Shown: positions 1-11,950, counted from the stretch's first letter. The stretch: 64,000 bases of DNA from Corylus avellana (GCF_901000735.1 NC_081543.1:18885970-18949969), one strand, 5' to 3'. Made by a program: numbers and translations. The notes: generated from the sequence alone by a model not told the origin.

Positions 1-3000
1 TTTTGGAGATAGTTCATGCTGAAGAAATTATAATTTTTAGCGCAAATGCAGTAGCTCGAAAAAAATGTTTTGCCCATTTTTTGTTGTTGTAGTTTGCGGT
101 TTTTGAAAACCCAACAATATATCATAGAGGCTAAAACGTATCCAATCGCATGTGGACTAACCAAGATATATGAGCCAAATAAAGCATGCAAGATTTATGT
201 ACATATCGATTCAAGGGATGCTATTCAAACTGTCACTATATCAAACCTTTTTAGGTTGACAAAATAGATAACAAAGACAAGGTTTATGAAAAGCTTGCAG
301 TGGCTAAAGGAATTATAGATAAACGTGATGTTGAGATGGATCATGTTTTTAGTGAATTGAATGGAGCGGTGAACTTTGTTGCTAAGGCTAAAAGCCACGC
401 ATGACGGGATTGAATTCAAGAGCTATATCTGTTTTGGTATTTCCAAAACATATAAGATTGATATCCATGTTTTAGCATATTCATGTTATAGTTATGCATT
501 TTTATTTGAAAATTATTATGACTGATATCCATTGTAAAAATAGGTCCAAATGTGGAAATCCTTCAACTTGCACAGTGATTTCATGACCAGAGCATGACCA
601 TAAACACGGATGCCTCCACAACTTTGGAAATAGTTAATGGTAAAGAAATTAGAATATCTAGTGCAGCTACAATAGCACATAAAAAGTTTTTGCTTATTTT
701 TTGTTCTAGTTCGCAGGATTTGAAAACCCAACAATATATCCTACAGGCTGAAACGTATACACTTCCATGAGGACTAACTACAATAGATGAAAGAGATAAA
801 ACATGCAAGACATGTATATAGCGATTCATAGAATACTATTCAAACTTTTATTAGAAACAAACCTTTTTGGGCTGACAAAATAAATAAAAAAAATACAAGT
901 TTTATGAAAAGCTTGTAGCAGCTAAAGGAATTGTAGATAAACATGGTGCCGCGATTAAGCATGCTTTTCGTGAATTGAATGGAGCGGCAGACTTTGTTGC
1001 CTATGCCCAAAGCCACGCATGAAGAGACCGAATTCAAGAGCTATATAAGTTTTGGCATATCAAAAACATATATGACTCATATTCATGTTTTGTCATATCC
1101 ATGTTATAATTATTTTCTTTTATCTAAAAATTACTATGACTGATATCCATTATAAAAATAAGTCCAAATATGCGCCTCATTCACAATGATTTCATGACCA
1201 GGGCATGATCATAAACACGGATGCTTGCACAACTTTGGAGATAGTTAATAGTGAAGAAATTAGAATTTCTATACAGCTGCAATAGCTTGGATAAATTTTT
1301 TGCCAATTTTTTGTTTGTGTAGTTCGTGGGTTTTGAAGACCCAACAATATATCCAAGGAGCTTAAACGTATGAAATTGCACATGGACTAACCAAGATAGA
1401 TGAGAGAGATAAAGCATACAAGATTTATGTACATAGTGATTAATGGGATCCTATTCAGATTTTCACTAGAACCAAAGCTTTTTGGGTTAACAAAATAGAT
1501 AACAAAGACTAGTTTTATGAAAAGCTTACTTGGGCTAAAGGAATTGTAGTTAAACGTGATGTTGAGATGGAGTATGTTTTTCGTGAATTGAACAGAGCGG
1601 CTAACTTTGTTGCCAAGGCCCAAAGCCGCGCATGACAAGACCGAATTCAAGAGCTATACATATTTTGGCATATCCAAAACATATATGACTGATATTCGTG
1701 TTTTGGCATATCCATGTTTTAGGTATGCTCTTTTATTTGAAAATTATTATGACTGATATCCATTATAAAAATAGGTTCAAATTTGTCACTCCTTCAACTT
1801 GCACGGTGCTTTCATGACCAAAGCAAGACTTTAAACATGGATGCCTCCATAACTTTAGAGATAGTTAATGGCGAAGAAATTAGAATATCTAGTGTAGCTG
1901 CAGTAGATCAGAAAAAGTTTTTGCTGATTTTTTGTTGATGTAGTTCACGGGTTTTGAAGTCCCAACAATATATCTTAGAGGCTGAAATGTATACAATTGC
2001 ATATGGACTAATCAAGATAGATGAAAGAGATAAACCATGCAAGATATATGTACATAACGATTCATGGTGTTCTATTCTGACTTTCACTAGAACCAAACCT
2101 TTTGGGGTGACAAAATAGATAAATAAAATATAAGTTTTTTGAAAAGCTTGCAAGGGCTAAAGGAATTGTAGATAAACATGATGCAGAGATGAATCATGTT
2201 TTTCGTGAATTGAATGGAGCGGAAGACTTTGTTGCCATTACCTAAGGCCACGCATGAACAGACCGAATTCAAGAGCTCTATATGTGTTGGCATATCCAAA
2301 ACATATATGACTGATATCCATGTTATAGTTATGTTCTTTTATTTTAAAATTATTATGACTGATATACATTGTAAAAAATAGGACCAAATGTGCCACTCCT
2401 TCAATTTGCATAGTGCTTTCATGACCAGGGCATGACCATAAATATAGATGCCTCTACAACTTTGAAGATAGTTAATGGTGAAAAAATTAGAATTTTTATT
2501 GCAACAGCAGTAGCTCAAAAAAAATTTTTTTGCCAATTTTTTGTTTGTATAGTTCGTAGGTTTTGAAGACGCAACAACATATCATATAGGCTGAAATGTA
2601 TGCAATAGCATCTAGACTAAGCAAGATAGAAAAAAGAGATAAAGCGGCTGATAACCATTGTAAAAATTTGCTTAAAGAGGTTGAAACGTTTTTGACCTTT
2701 TTTGGTTGTTGTAGTTCGTAGGTTTTAAAGACCCAACAATATAATAAAGAGGCGAAAACGTATGCAATTGTTTGTGAACTAATCAAGATATATGAGAGGG
2801 ATAGAGCATACAAAATTTATGTATATAGCGATTCATGGGGTGCTATCCAAACTTTTACTAGAACCAAACATTTTTGGGCCGACAAACTAGATCAATAAAA
2901 GATACAAGTTTTATGAAAAGCTTGCATAAGCTAAAGGAATTGTAGATAAACTAGATGTTGAGTAGGATCATGTTTTTCGTGAATTCAATGGAGCGGCAGA

Positions 3001-6000
3001 CTTTGTTGCTAGCGTCCAAAGCCATGCATGAAGACACTAAATTCAAGAGCTATATGTGTTTTGGCATATCCAAAACATATATGACTGATATCTATGTTTT
3101 AGCATATCCATGTTATAGATATACTCTTTTATTTAAAAATTACTATGACTGATATAAATTGTAAAAATAGGTCCAAATGTGCCACTCCTTCAACTTGAAC
3201 AGTGCTTTTATGACAAGAGCATGACCATAAACACGGATGCCTCCACAACCTTGGAGATAGTTAATGGTGAAGAAATTAGAATTTCTAGTGCAGCTGCAGT
3301 AGCTCGGGAAAAGTTTTTGTTGATATTTTATTAGTATAGTTCGCGGGTTTTGAAGAGCCAACAATATTTCCTAGATGCTGAAACGTATGCGATCGCATAT
3401 GGACTAACCAAGATAAATGTGAAAGAGATAAAGCATGCAAGATATATGTACATAACGAATCATCGAGTGCTATTTAGACTTTCACTAGAACCAAACCTTT
3501 TTGGGTTGACAAAATAGATTAAAAAAAAAAAAAAAATACAAGTTTTATGAAAAGCTTGCATGGGCTAAAGGAATTGTAGATAAACAAGATGATAAGATAA
3601 AGCATATTTTTCGTGAATTGAATGGAGCGGCAGACTTTGTTGTCAATGCCCAAAGCCACACAAGAAGAGACCGAATTTAAGAGCTATATATGGTTTGGCA
3701 TATCCAAAACATATATGACCTATATCCATGTTTTGGCATATCGATGTTATAGTTATGCTCTTTTATTTTAAAATTATTACAACTGATATCCATTGTTAAA
3801 ATAGGTCCACGTGTGCCATTCGTTCAACTTTCATAGTGCTTTTAGGAACAAGGCATGACCATAAATACGTATGCCTCCACAACTTTGGAGATAGTTAATT
3901 ATGAAAAAAATTAGAATTTCTAGTACAGCTACAGTAGCTTGGAAAAGTTTTTTGCCAATTTGTTTTTGGTGTAGTTTGCAGGTTTTGAAGACCCAACAAT
4001 ATCCCCAAGAGGCTGAAACGTATTAAATTGCATATGGACTAACCAAGATAGATGAGAGAGGTAAAGCATACAAGATTTATGTACATAGCGATTCATGGGA
4101 TGCTATTCAGAATTTCACTAGAACCAAAGCTTTTTGGGTTGACAAAATAGATAAAAAGACTAGTTTTATGAAAAGCTTGCTCGGGCTAAAGCAATTGTAT
4201 ATAAACATGATGTGGAGCATGTTTTTCGTGAATTGAACGGAGCATCGGACTTTGTTGCCAGGGGCCAAAAGCCGCTCATGACGGGACCAAATTCAAGAGG
4301 TATACATGTTTTGGCATATTCAAAACATTTATGATAGATATTCATGTTTTGGCATATCCATGTTATAGTTATCCTCTTTTATTTGAAAATTATTATGACT
4401 GATATCCATTGTAAAAATAGTTCCTAATGTACCTTTTTTTAAACTTGGAAAGTGCTTTCATGACCTGGGCATGACCTTAAACATGGATACCTCTACAACT
4501 TTGGAGATAGTTAATAGTGAAAAAAAAGTTTTTGCTAATTTTTTGATGGTGTAGTTCGTGGGTTTTGAAGACCCAACAATATATCCTAGAGGCTGAAATG
4601 GATGCAATTGCATGTCTACTGACCAAGATGGATGAAAGAGATAAAGCATGCAAGATATATGTACATAGCGATTCATGGAGTGCTATTCAGATTTTCATTA
4701 GAACCAAACCTTTTTAGGTTGGGAAAATAGATAAAAAGCTTACAGTGTCTAAAAGAACTGTAGATAAACATGATGCTGAGATGAAACATATTTTTCGTGA
4801 ATTGAATGGAGCGGCAGACTTTGTTGCCAATGCCTAAAGCCACGCATGAAGAGACAGAATTTAAGAGCTATATATGATTTGGCATATCCAAAACATAAAT
4901 GATTGATATTCATGTTTTGCAATATCCTTGTTATAGTTATGCTCTTTTATTTAAAAATTACTATGACTGATATCTATTGTAAAAATAGGTACGAATGTGC
5001 CACTCCTTCATAATGCTTTCACGACCAGAGCATTACCATAAACACGTATGCCTCCATAACTTTGGAGATAGTTAATGGTTAAGAAATTAGAATTTCTAGT
5101 GCAACTACAGTAGCTCGGAGAAAGTTTTTTGCCGAGTTTTTGTTGGTTTATTCATGGGTTTTGAAGACCCAACAATATATCCTAGAGGCTGAAACATATG
5201 CACTTGCATGTGGACTAGCCAAGATAGATGAAAGAGATAAAGCATGCAAGATATATGTACAATCATCGAGTGCTATTTAGACTTTCACTACAACCAAACC
5301 TTGTTGGGCTGACAAAATAGATAAAAAAATACAAGTTTTATGAAAAGCTTGTAGGGGCTAAAGGAATTGTAGATAAACATGATGCTGAGATGAAACAAGT
5401 TTTCCGTGAAATGAATGGAGCGGCAACACTTGTTGCCAATACCCAAAGCCACGCATGAAGAGACTGAATTCAAGAGATATATATGTTTTAGAATATCCAA
5501 AACATATATGACTAATATCCATGTTTTGGCATATCCAAAACATATATGAATTATATCCATATTTTGGCATATCCATATTATAGTTATTCTCTTTTATTTT
5601 AAAATTATTATGTCTAATATCCATTGTAAAAATAGGTCCAAGTGTGCCACTCCTTCAACTTGCATAGTGCTTTCAGTAACAGGACATGACCATAAACAAG
5701 GATGCTTTCACAACTTTGGAGATAATTAATGATGAAAAAATTTGAATTCTAGTTCAGCTGCAGTAGCTTGGAAAAATTTTTTGCCGATTTTTTGTTGGTG
5801 TAGTTCGCGGGTTTTAAAGACCCAACAATATATCCAAGAGGCTGAGACGTATTAAATTGCATGTGGACTAACCAAGATAGATGAGAGATAAAGCATATAA
5901 GATTTATGTACATAGGAATTCATGGGATGCTATTCAAAATTTCACTAGAACCAAAGCTTTTTGGGTTGACAATATATATAAAAAATACTAGTTTTATGAA

Positions 6001-6176
6001 AAGCTTGCTCGGGCTAAAGGAATTTTAGATAAACATGATTTTGAGATGGAGCATGTTTTTCGTGAATTAAATGGAGTGGTAGACTTTGTTGCTAATGCCT
6101 AAAGTCATGCATGAAGAGACCGAATTTAAGAGCTATATATGTTTTGGCATGTACAAAAGATAAATGACTGATATCC

Positions 6177-6458
6177 ATGTTTTTGCATATCCATCTTATA
6201 GTTATGCTCTTTTATTTAAAAATTACTATGACTGATATCCATTGTAAAAATAGGTACAACTGTGCCTCTCCTTCACAATGCTTTCAGGACCAGAGCATGA
6301 CCATAAACACGGATGCCTCCACAACTTTGGAGATAGTTAATGGTCAAAAAATTAGAATTTCTAGTGCAACTCCTGTAGCTCGGGGAAAGTTTTTTACCGA
6401 TTTTTTGCTGGTTTATTTCGCGGGTTTTGAAGACCAAACAATATATCCTAGATGCTAA
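6177..6458 (+). pseudogene. N-terminal part of an RNase H-like unit
   Basis: This open stretch of 93 codons shows the N-terminal half of the unit's frame. It has MTINTDASTTLEIVNGQKI around codons 41-59, where NTDAS resembles the first beta strand and catalytic Asp of RNase H domains. It then runs off frame before the EAETYA segment. The upstream 40 codons come from the spacer and are probably not coding. Treat it as a fragment of one array unit, not as a separate gene. Confidence 0.45.
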
Positions 6459-8260
6459 ATCGTATGCAATTGCATGTGGACTAACCAAGATAGATGAAAG
6501 AGCTAAAGCCTGCAAGATATATGTAGATAGCGAATCATGGTGTGCTATTTAGACTTTCACTAAAACCAAGCCTTTTTGGGCGGACAAAATAGATAAAAAA
6601 ATAAATAAAAACACGTTTTATGAAAAGCTTGGAGGGGGCTAAAGGAATTGTAGATAAACATGATGCAAAGATGAAGCATGTTTTTCGTGAATTGAATGAA
6701 GCGGCAGACTTTTTTGCCAATGCCTAAAGCCACGCATGAAGAAACCGAATTTAGGAGCTATATATATTTTGGGATATCCAAAACATAAATGATTGATATC
6801 CATGTTTTGGCATTTCTATGTTATAGTTATGCTCTTTTATTTAAAAATTACTATGACTGATATCAATTGTAAAAATAGGTACAAATGTGCCTCTCCTTCA
6901 TAGAGCTTTCATGACCAAAGCATGACCATAAACACGGATGCCTCTACAACTTTGGATATATTTAATGGTCATGAAATTAGAATTTCTAGTGCAACTGCAA
7001 TAGCTCGGGGAATTTTTTTGCCGATTTTTGGTTGGTTTAGTTTAGGTTTTGAAGATCCAACACTATATCTTAGAGGTTGAAACGTATACAATTGCATGTG
7101 GACTAACCAAGATAGATGAAAGAGATAAAGAATGCAAGATATATGTACATAGCGAATCATGCAGTGCTATTTAGACTTTCATTAAAACCAAACCTTTTTG
7201 TGCTGACAAAATAGATAAAAAGAATACAAGTTTTATGAAAAGCTTGTAAGGGCTAAAGGAATTATAGATAAACATGATGTTGAGATAAAGCAAGTTTTTT
7301 GTGAATTGAATAGAGCGGCAAACTTTGTTGGCAACGCTCAAAGTCATGAATGAAGAGACCGAATTCAAGAACTATATATGTTTTAGTAAATCCATAACAT
7401 ATATGACTGATATCAATGTTTTGGCATATCCATTTATAGTTATGCTCTTTTATTTTAAAATTATTATTACTGATATCCATTTTAAAAATAGGTCCAAGTG
7501 TACAACTCCTTCAACTTGCACAGCGCTTTCAGGAATAGGGCATGACCATAAACACGGATGCCTCCACAACTTTGGAATTAGTTAATGGTGAAGAAATTAG
7601 AATTTCTATTGCAGCGGCAGTAGCTCGAAAAAAGTTTTTACTGATTTTTTGTTGGTGTAGTTCACGGGTTTTGAGGACCAACAATATATCCAAGAGGCTA
7701 AAACGTATTAAATTGCTTGTGGACTAACCAAGATAGATGAGAGAGATAAAGCATATAGGATTTATGTACATAGTGATTCATGGGATGCTATTCATAATTT
7801 CACTAGAACCAGAGCTATTTGGGTTGACAAAATAGATAAAAAAAGATTAATTTTATGAAAAGCTTGCTTGGGCTAAAGCAATTGTTGATAAACATGATGT
7901 GGAGCATGTTTTTCGTGAATTGAACGGAGCGGCAGACTTTGTTGCCAAGGCAAAAAGCCACTTATGACTGGACCGAATTCAAGAGCTATACATGTTTTGC
8001 CATATCCAAAATATATATGACTGATATCCATGTTATAGTTATGATATTTTGTTTGAAAATTATTATGATTGATATCCGTTGTAAAAATAGGTCCAAATGT
8101 GCCACTCTTTAAACTTGCAAAGTGTTTTCATGACCTGGGAATGACCTTAAACACGGATGCCTCCACAACTTTAGAGAAAGTTAATCGTGAAGAAATTAGA
8201 ATTTCTAGTGCAGCTGCAGTAGCTCAGAAAAAGTTTTTGCTGATTTTTCGTTGATGTAGT

Positions 8261-8560
8261 TTGCAGGTTTTGAAGACCCAACAATATATCCTAAAGGCTG
8301 AAATGTATGCAATTGCATGTGGACTAACCAAGATAGATGAGAGAGATAAAGCATGCAAGATATATGTACATAACAATTCATGGGATGCTATTCAGACTTT
8401 CACTAGAACCAAACCTTTTTGGGGTGACAAAATGATTAAAAAATACAAGTTTTTTGAAAAGCTTGTAGGGACTAAAGGAATTGTAGATAAACATGATGCA
8501 GAGATGAAGCATGCTTTTCGTGAATTGAATGGAGTGGCAGACTTTGTTGCCAATGCCTAA
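8261..8560 (+). pseudogene. Best-preserved RNase H-like fragment in the array
   Basis: This is the longest uninterrupted stretch of the C-terminal two thirds of the RNase H-like frame, about 99 codons. It includes YILKAEMYAIACGLTKIDER (Glu region changed to LKAE), KIYVHNNSWDAIQ (the usual Asp replaced by Asn here) and FRELNGVADFVANA with the final Asp. The N-terminal part with NTDAST lies upstream at about 8145-8200 in another frame. Two of the expected acidic residues are altered or doubtful, so activity is not expected. The family call rests on motif order only; a profile search would be needed to confirm RVT_3. Confidence 0.6.
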
Positions 8561-8576
8561 AGCCACGCATCAAGAA

Positions 8577-9824
8577 ACCGAATTGAAGAGCTATATATGT
8601 TTTGGCATATCCAAAACATATATTACTGATTTCCATGTTTTGGCATATCCATGTTAAACTTATACTCTTTTATTTAAAAATTACTATAATTGATATCCAT
8701 TCTAAAAATAGGTACAAATGTGCCCCTCTTTCACAATGCTTTCATGACCAGGGCATGACCATAAACACGGATTCCCCCACAACTTTGGAGATAGTTAATG
8801 GTAAAAAAAATATAATTTCTAGTGCAACTGCAGTAGCTCGGGGAAAGTTTTTGTAGATTTTTTGTTGGTTTAGTTGGCGGGTTTTGAAGGCCCAACAATA
8901 TATCCAAGAAGCTGAAACGTATTAAATTGCATGTGGACTAACCAAGATAGATGAGAGATAAAGGATACAAGATTTATGTACATAGCGATTCATAGGATGC
9001 TATTCAGAATTTCACTAAACCCAAAGCTTTTTGGGCTGACAAAATATAAATTTTAAAAAATAAAATAAAAATAAAATACAAGTTTTATGAAAAGCTTGCA
9101 GGGGCTAAAGGAATTGTAGATAAACATGATGCTGAGATGATGAAAGTTTTTCATGAATTGAATGGAGAGGCAGACTTTGTTGCCAATGCCCAAAGCCACG
9201 ACCGAATTGAAGAGCTATATATGTTTTGGCATATCCAAAACATATATTACTGATATCCATGTTTTGGCATATCCATGTTAAACTTATACTCTTTTATTTA
9301 AAAATTACTATAATTGATATCCATTCTAAAAATAGGTACAAATGTGCCCCTCTTTCACAATGCTTTCATGACCAGGGCATGACCATAAACACGGATTCCC
9401 CCACAACTTTGGAGATAGTTAATGGTAAAAAAAATATAATTTCTAGTGCAACTGCAGTAGCTCGGGGAAAGTTTTTGTAGATTTTTTGTTGGTTTAGTTG
9501 GCGGGTTTTGAAGGCCCAACAATATATCCAAGAAGCTGAAACGTATTAAATTGCATGTGGACTAACCAAGATAGATGAGAGATAAAGGATACAAGATTTA
9601 TGTACATAGCGATTCATAGGATGCTATTCAGAATTTCACTAAACCCAAAGCTTTTTGGGCTGACAAAATATAAATTTTAAAAAATAAAATAAAAATAAAA
9701 TACAAGTTTTATGAAAAGCTTGCAGGGGCTAAAGGAATTGTAGATAAACATGATGCTGAGATGATGAAAGTTTTTCATGAATTGAATGGAGAGGCAGACT
9801 TTGTTGCCAATGCCCAAAGCCACG
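8577..9824 (+). repeat. Near-identical tandem pair of 624-bp array units
   Basis: Positions 8577-9200 and 9201-9824 match almost base for base at an offset of 624. I see one substitution, near 8632/9256. They encode the same 84-codon open stretch. Other neighbouring units differ at many positions, so this pair is much younger than the array, or is an assembly duplication. A third, more diverged copy lies at 14757-15380. Confidence 0.85.
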
Positions 9825-9840
9825 ACCGAATTCAAGAGCT

Positions 9841-9871
9841 ATATATGTTTTGGCATATCCAAAACATATAT
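9841..9871. repeat. Conserved stem-loop of the array unit (perfect example)
   Basis: Arms ATATATGTTTTGG (9841-9853) and CCAAAACATATAT (9859-9871) are exact reverse complements around the 5-base loop CATAT. Equivalent hairpins, mostly with 0-3 mismatches, occur just downstream of the RNase H-like frame in nearly every unit, for example near 1649, 3047, 3681, 5487, 9217, 15391 and 37065. A second ATGTTTTGG arm usually follows about 30 bp later. Confidence 0.8.
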
Positions 9872-10056
9872 GACTGATATCCATGTTTTGGCATATCCAT
9901 GTTACGGATATACTCTTTTATTTAAAAATTACTATGACTGATATCCATTGTAAAATAGGTCCAAATGTGCCACTCCCTTAACTTGCACAGTGCTTTCATG
10001 ACAAGAGCATGACCATAAACACTGATGCCTCCATAACTTTGGAGATAGTTAATGGA

Positions 10057-10272
10057 GCCTTTAGTCGACATTTGCACAGGACTCTCTGTTTTCTTAGAAA
10101 ATGGAGAGATGGAGAGCTCCTTCCCTCTCTTCTGTTTCTTTTTCTGACCGGTGTTGCAAGAAAGTACACTAGTATGAAGAATTTGTTTTTATTTTTTTAT
10201 TCGATGTTTGCTCCACGTCATGTAGTAAAGTTCTATAAGTAAAATTTTAAGTACTTGTAGCATTTATCTTTA
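10057..10272 (+). other. Foreign segment replacing part of an array unit
   Basis: After the anchor and GTTAATG the unit stops matching its siblings. About 215 bp of unrelated sequence follow, and the unit resumes at TGAAAAGCTTG. The start of the same segment recurs at 15606-15767. In frame with the unit start it reads as a short hydrophobic stretch (LFLFLTGVARKYTS), but no known domain is recognisable. Origin unknown; it may be a small insertion or gene-conversion patch. Confidence 0.55.
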
Positions 10273-10307
10273 TGAAAAGCTTGTAGGGGCTAAAGGAATT
10301 ATAGATA

Positions 10308-10312
10308 AACGT
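10308..10312. repeat. Target site duplication AACGT, left side of element A
   Basis: AACGT precedes the TG of the 5' LTR. The same AACGT follows the terminal CA of the 3' LTR at 36261-36265. Joining the flanks restores the continuous array-unit sequence seen elsewhere (for example at 305-335), which confirms a 26-kb nested insertion. Confidence 0.9.
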
Positions 10313-10506
10313 TGTTAAGTGCTAAAATATTCATATTTTTAGCCCTTAACTTACATGTTTTAATCCTTTAGTTTTAGTCAATTTATGCCATTTTAGTTCT
10401 TTTATGTGTTTTCCTTAATTTTGTAGGTCATTGGAAGAAAAAGAAGCAATCTCAGAAGTTTTGGACTTCAAAAGAGTCATTTTGGGAAATTGGAAGGCTC
10501 TGGTAG

Positions 10507-10650
10507 TGCGATCAATCACAGGGGAGCTGCGATCGAGCGCATTACAAGCGAGGACCACAATGCGCAAGGCACCAGCGAACGAGCGCCAGCACAAAGAGGA
10601 TCGATCGCAGACCTGCGATCAATCGCACATGGGCTGCGATCAAGCGCACT
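10507..10650. promoter_or_regulatory. CGATCG palindrome cluster in U3
   Basis: Five close variants of TGCGATCGATCGCA lie within about 145 bp, including TGCGATCGAGCGCA, GATCGATCGCAG and TGCGATCAATCGCA. They sit about 130-270 bp upstream of the TATA box. The same cluster occurs in every LTR of the family in this window. A regulatory role is inferred from position and recurrence. Confidence 0.55.
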
Positions 10651-10735
10651 TGTGCGTGATAGGCAAGTCAGCCGCCAGCCTTGTTATGGAAAGTGCAACT
10701 TTTAGGGTTTTGTAACTTAGTGCGAACTAGGGCTC

Positions 10736-10758
10736 AAACCCTACAATTTTTAGGGTTT
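10736..10758. promoter_or_regulatory. Inverted telobox-like pair near the LTR promoter
   Basis: AAACCCTA (10736-10743) and TAGGGTTT (10751-10758) form an 8-bp inverted repeat with a 7-base spacer, 20 bp upstream of the TATA box. A further TAGGGTTTT lies at about 10702. AAACCCTA is the plant telobox core known from many promoters. Function in the LTR is inference. Confidence 0.5.
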
Positions 10759-10777
10759 CTAGAGTATTTCTAAGGCT

Positions 10778-10786
10778 TATAAATAG
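10778..10786 (+). promoter_or_regulatory. TATA box of the element A LTR
   Basis: TATAAATAG sits in a context (CTTATAAATAGACC) conserved in the family's other LTRs, for example near 19187 and 41010 on + and near 22229, 31515 and 35555 on -. This is the likely transcription start region. Confidence 0.65.
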
Positions 10787-11665
10787 ACCCTTAAGCCTCT
10801 AGAATAGACATACTTTCCAAGGAGAAGAATTGGAGCTCTTCAAGTTCAAGTTTTGGGTTTATTCTTTTCCTTTATTTTATTTTATTTTATGAAGATGTTT
10901 AACATCAAACTTATGTGTAACTAATTTATTTTGTAGGGCTAGATTGAAGCCCTAGTTATGTTTAGTTAATATTCAATATTGGCGCCCTTGTGATAATCAT
11001 GTTGTGATATTTAACTTGATTAATTCCCCGTTTTCATGAATTCCTCATATGTGTGTGCCTGATCAACATATGCATGTGGTATGGACTAGTTAGTTAAACC
11101 AATTTGGATGACTGAGTCCAGGGTTTAATAAAAGTAACAAAAGAAATCCACACTAGATTCTTGGGCTAATCAACATGGAACCGGGAGTATACGCCCATGC
11201 CTTAAGCCTCATGTGTTTGTCGATTTCCACATAATATATGCTTTCTTAAAGAACAACTTAGTATACACCCATGCTAAATCCTTTAAGAAAGAAAAGAGTT
11301 AGAGTATACACCCATGCCTAACTCGTTACTTAAGGAAATCTATAACTTAAGGAGTCTACACCCATGCCCTTAGGTTGACAAACATTAAATATACATGACA
11401 TGATCAAAACATTGGCATATTGATATATTATCTAAATATAATTAGTGGAGGATAGCAAAGCCCTACCTTTTTATTATCATCAAATCAAAATTCAATCTTT
11501 GTTTTGTTTTACTTTTGGAATTTATTTTAGACAAAATTTAGCAATCCTCGTGGGAATGACCCCGTACTTGCACTCTATACTACTATGTTGACCTTGTGCA
11601 CTTTCAAGTAAAACATACAATTATTTGTCTATTAATTTAGGTAGATATTTGTAACAGCAAGTTTT

Positions 11666-11682
11666 TGACGCCACTGCCGGGG
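11666..11682 (+). other. Primer binding site (tRNA-Asp type), element A
   Basis: TGACGCCACTGCCGGGG matches the complement of the plant tRNA-Asp 3' end at 14 of 17 positions. It lies six bases after the LTR end. tRNA-Asp priming is characteristic of Athila-clade elements (established knowledge). Confidence 0.8.
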
Positions 11683-11950
11683 ATTGTGGCGAATTTTGTT
11701 TAGAATTTTTTTCCTTTAGTTGTGTTATTTTAATTTTCAATTTTAAATTTTGTTTATATCAAAAATCAAAAATATTTTCCGTTTTTCTTAACTTTTTCTA
11801 TTTTCTGTTTCAAATTTGCGGACTAGCATTCTGTTACTGAGAACGAACGTCAGCCGAGTGCAATCAAGCGCATTGCGATTGAACGCAGTTCCAGGGAGCA
11901 TCCGGACAAGCAGCACTGAAGTTGCTTTTACTGAAGAAGCAAATCAATTG

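Larger units (their letters stand above)
1..10307 (+). repeat. Tandem array of ~615-bp units derived from an RNase H-like coding sequence
   Basis: A conserved anchor (a variant of GCCTCCACAACTTTGGAGATAG) recurs at about 609, 1222, 1841, 2452, 3239, 3871, 4489, 5050, 5703, 6316, 6938, 7559, 8160, 8773, 9397 and 10027, giving spacings of mostly 560-655 bp. A truncated unit near 2640-2760 explains the one longer step. Translation of a typical unit gives in order NTDAST, ILEAETYAIACGLTKIDE, KIYVHSDSWDAIQTF and FRELNGAADFVA. This matches the order of the D, E, D, D acidic positions in RVT_3-type RNase H domains (family knowledge). All units have stops or frameshifts, so this is a decayed coding repeat rather than a working gene cluster. 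The source gene is not identifiable here. All units lie on the + strand. Confidence 0.8.
10313..11659 (+). repeat. 5' LTR of element A
   Basis: The LTR is 1347 bp and runs TG...CA. U3 carries a cluster of CGATCG-type palindromes (10507-10650), an inverted pair of telobox-like octamers (10736-10758) and a TATA box TATAAATAG (10778-10786). It is followed directly by the primer site. It matches the 3' LTR halves at 18730-19842 and 36039-36260, which total 1335 bp. Confidence 0.9.

Noticed and set aside
1..10307. Direct repeats considered as a CRISPR-like array
   Set aside because: Units are ~615 bp with coding content, in a plant nuclear context; there are no short repeats with unique spacers.
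10431..10715. Arg/Ser-rich ORFs over the palindrome cluster, repeated in every LTR on both strands
   Set aside because: They arise because CGATCG palindromes lack stops in several frames; position in U3 upstream of the TATA box argues against coding.
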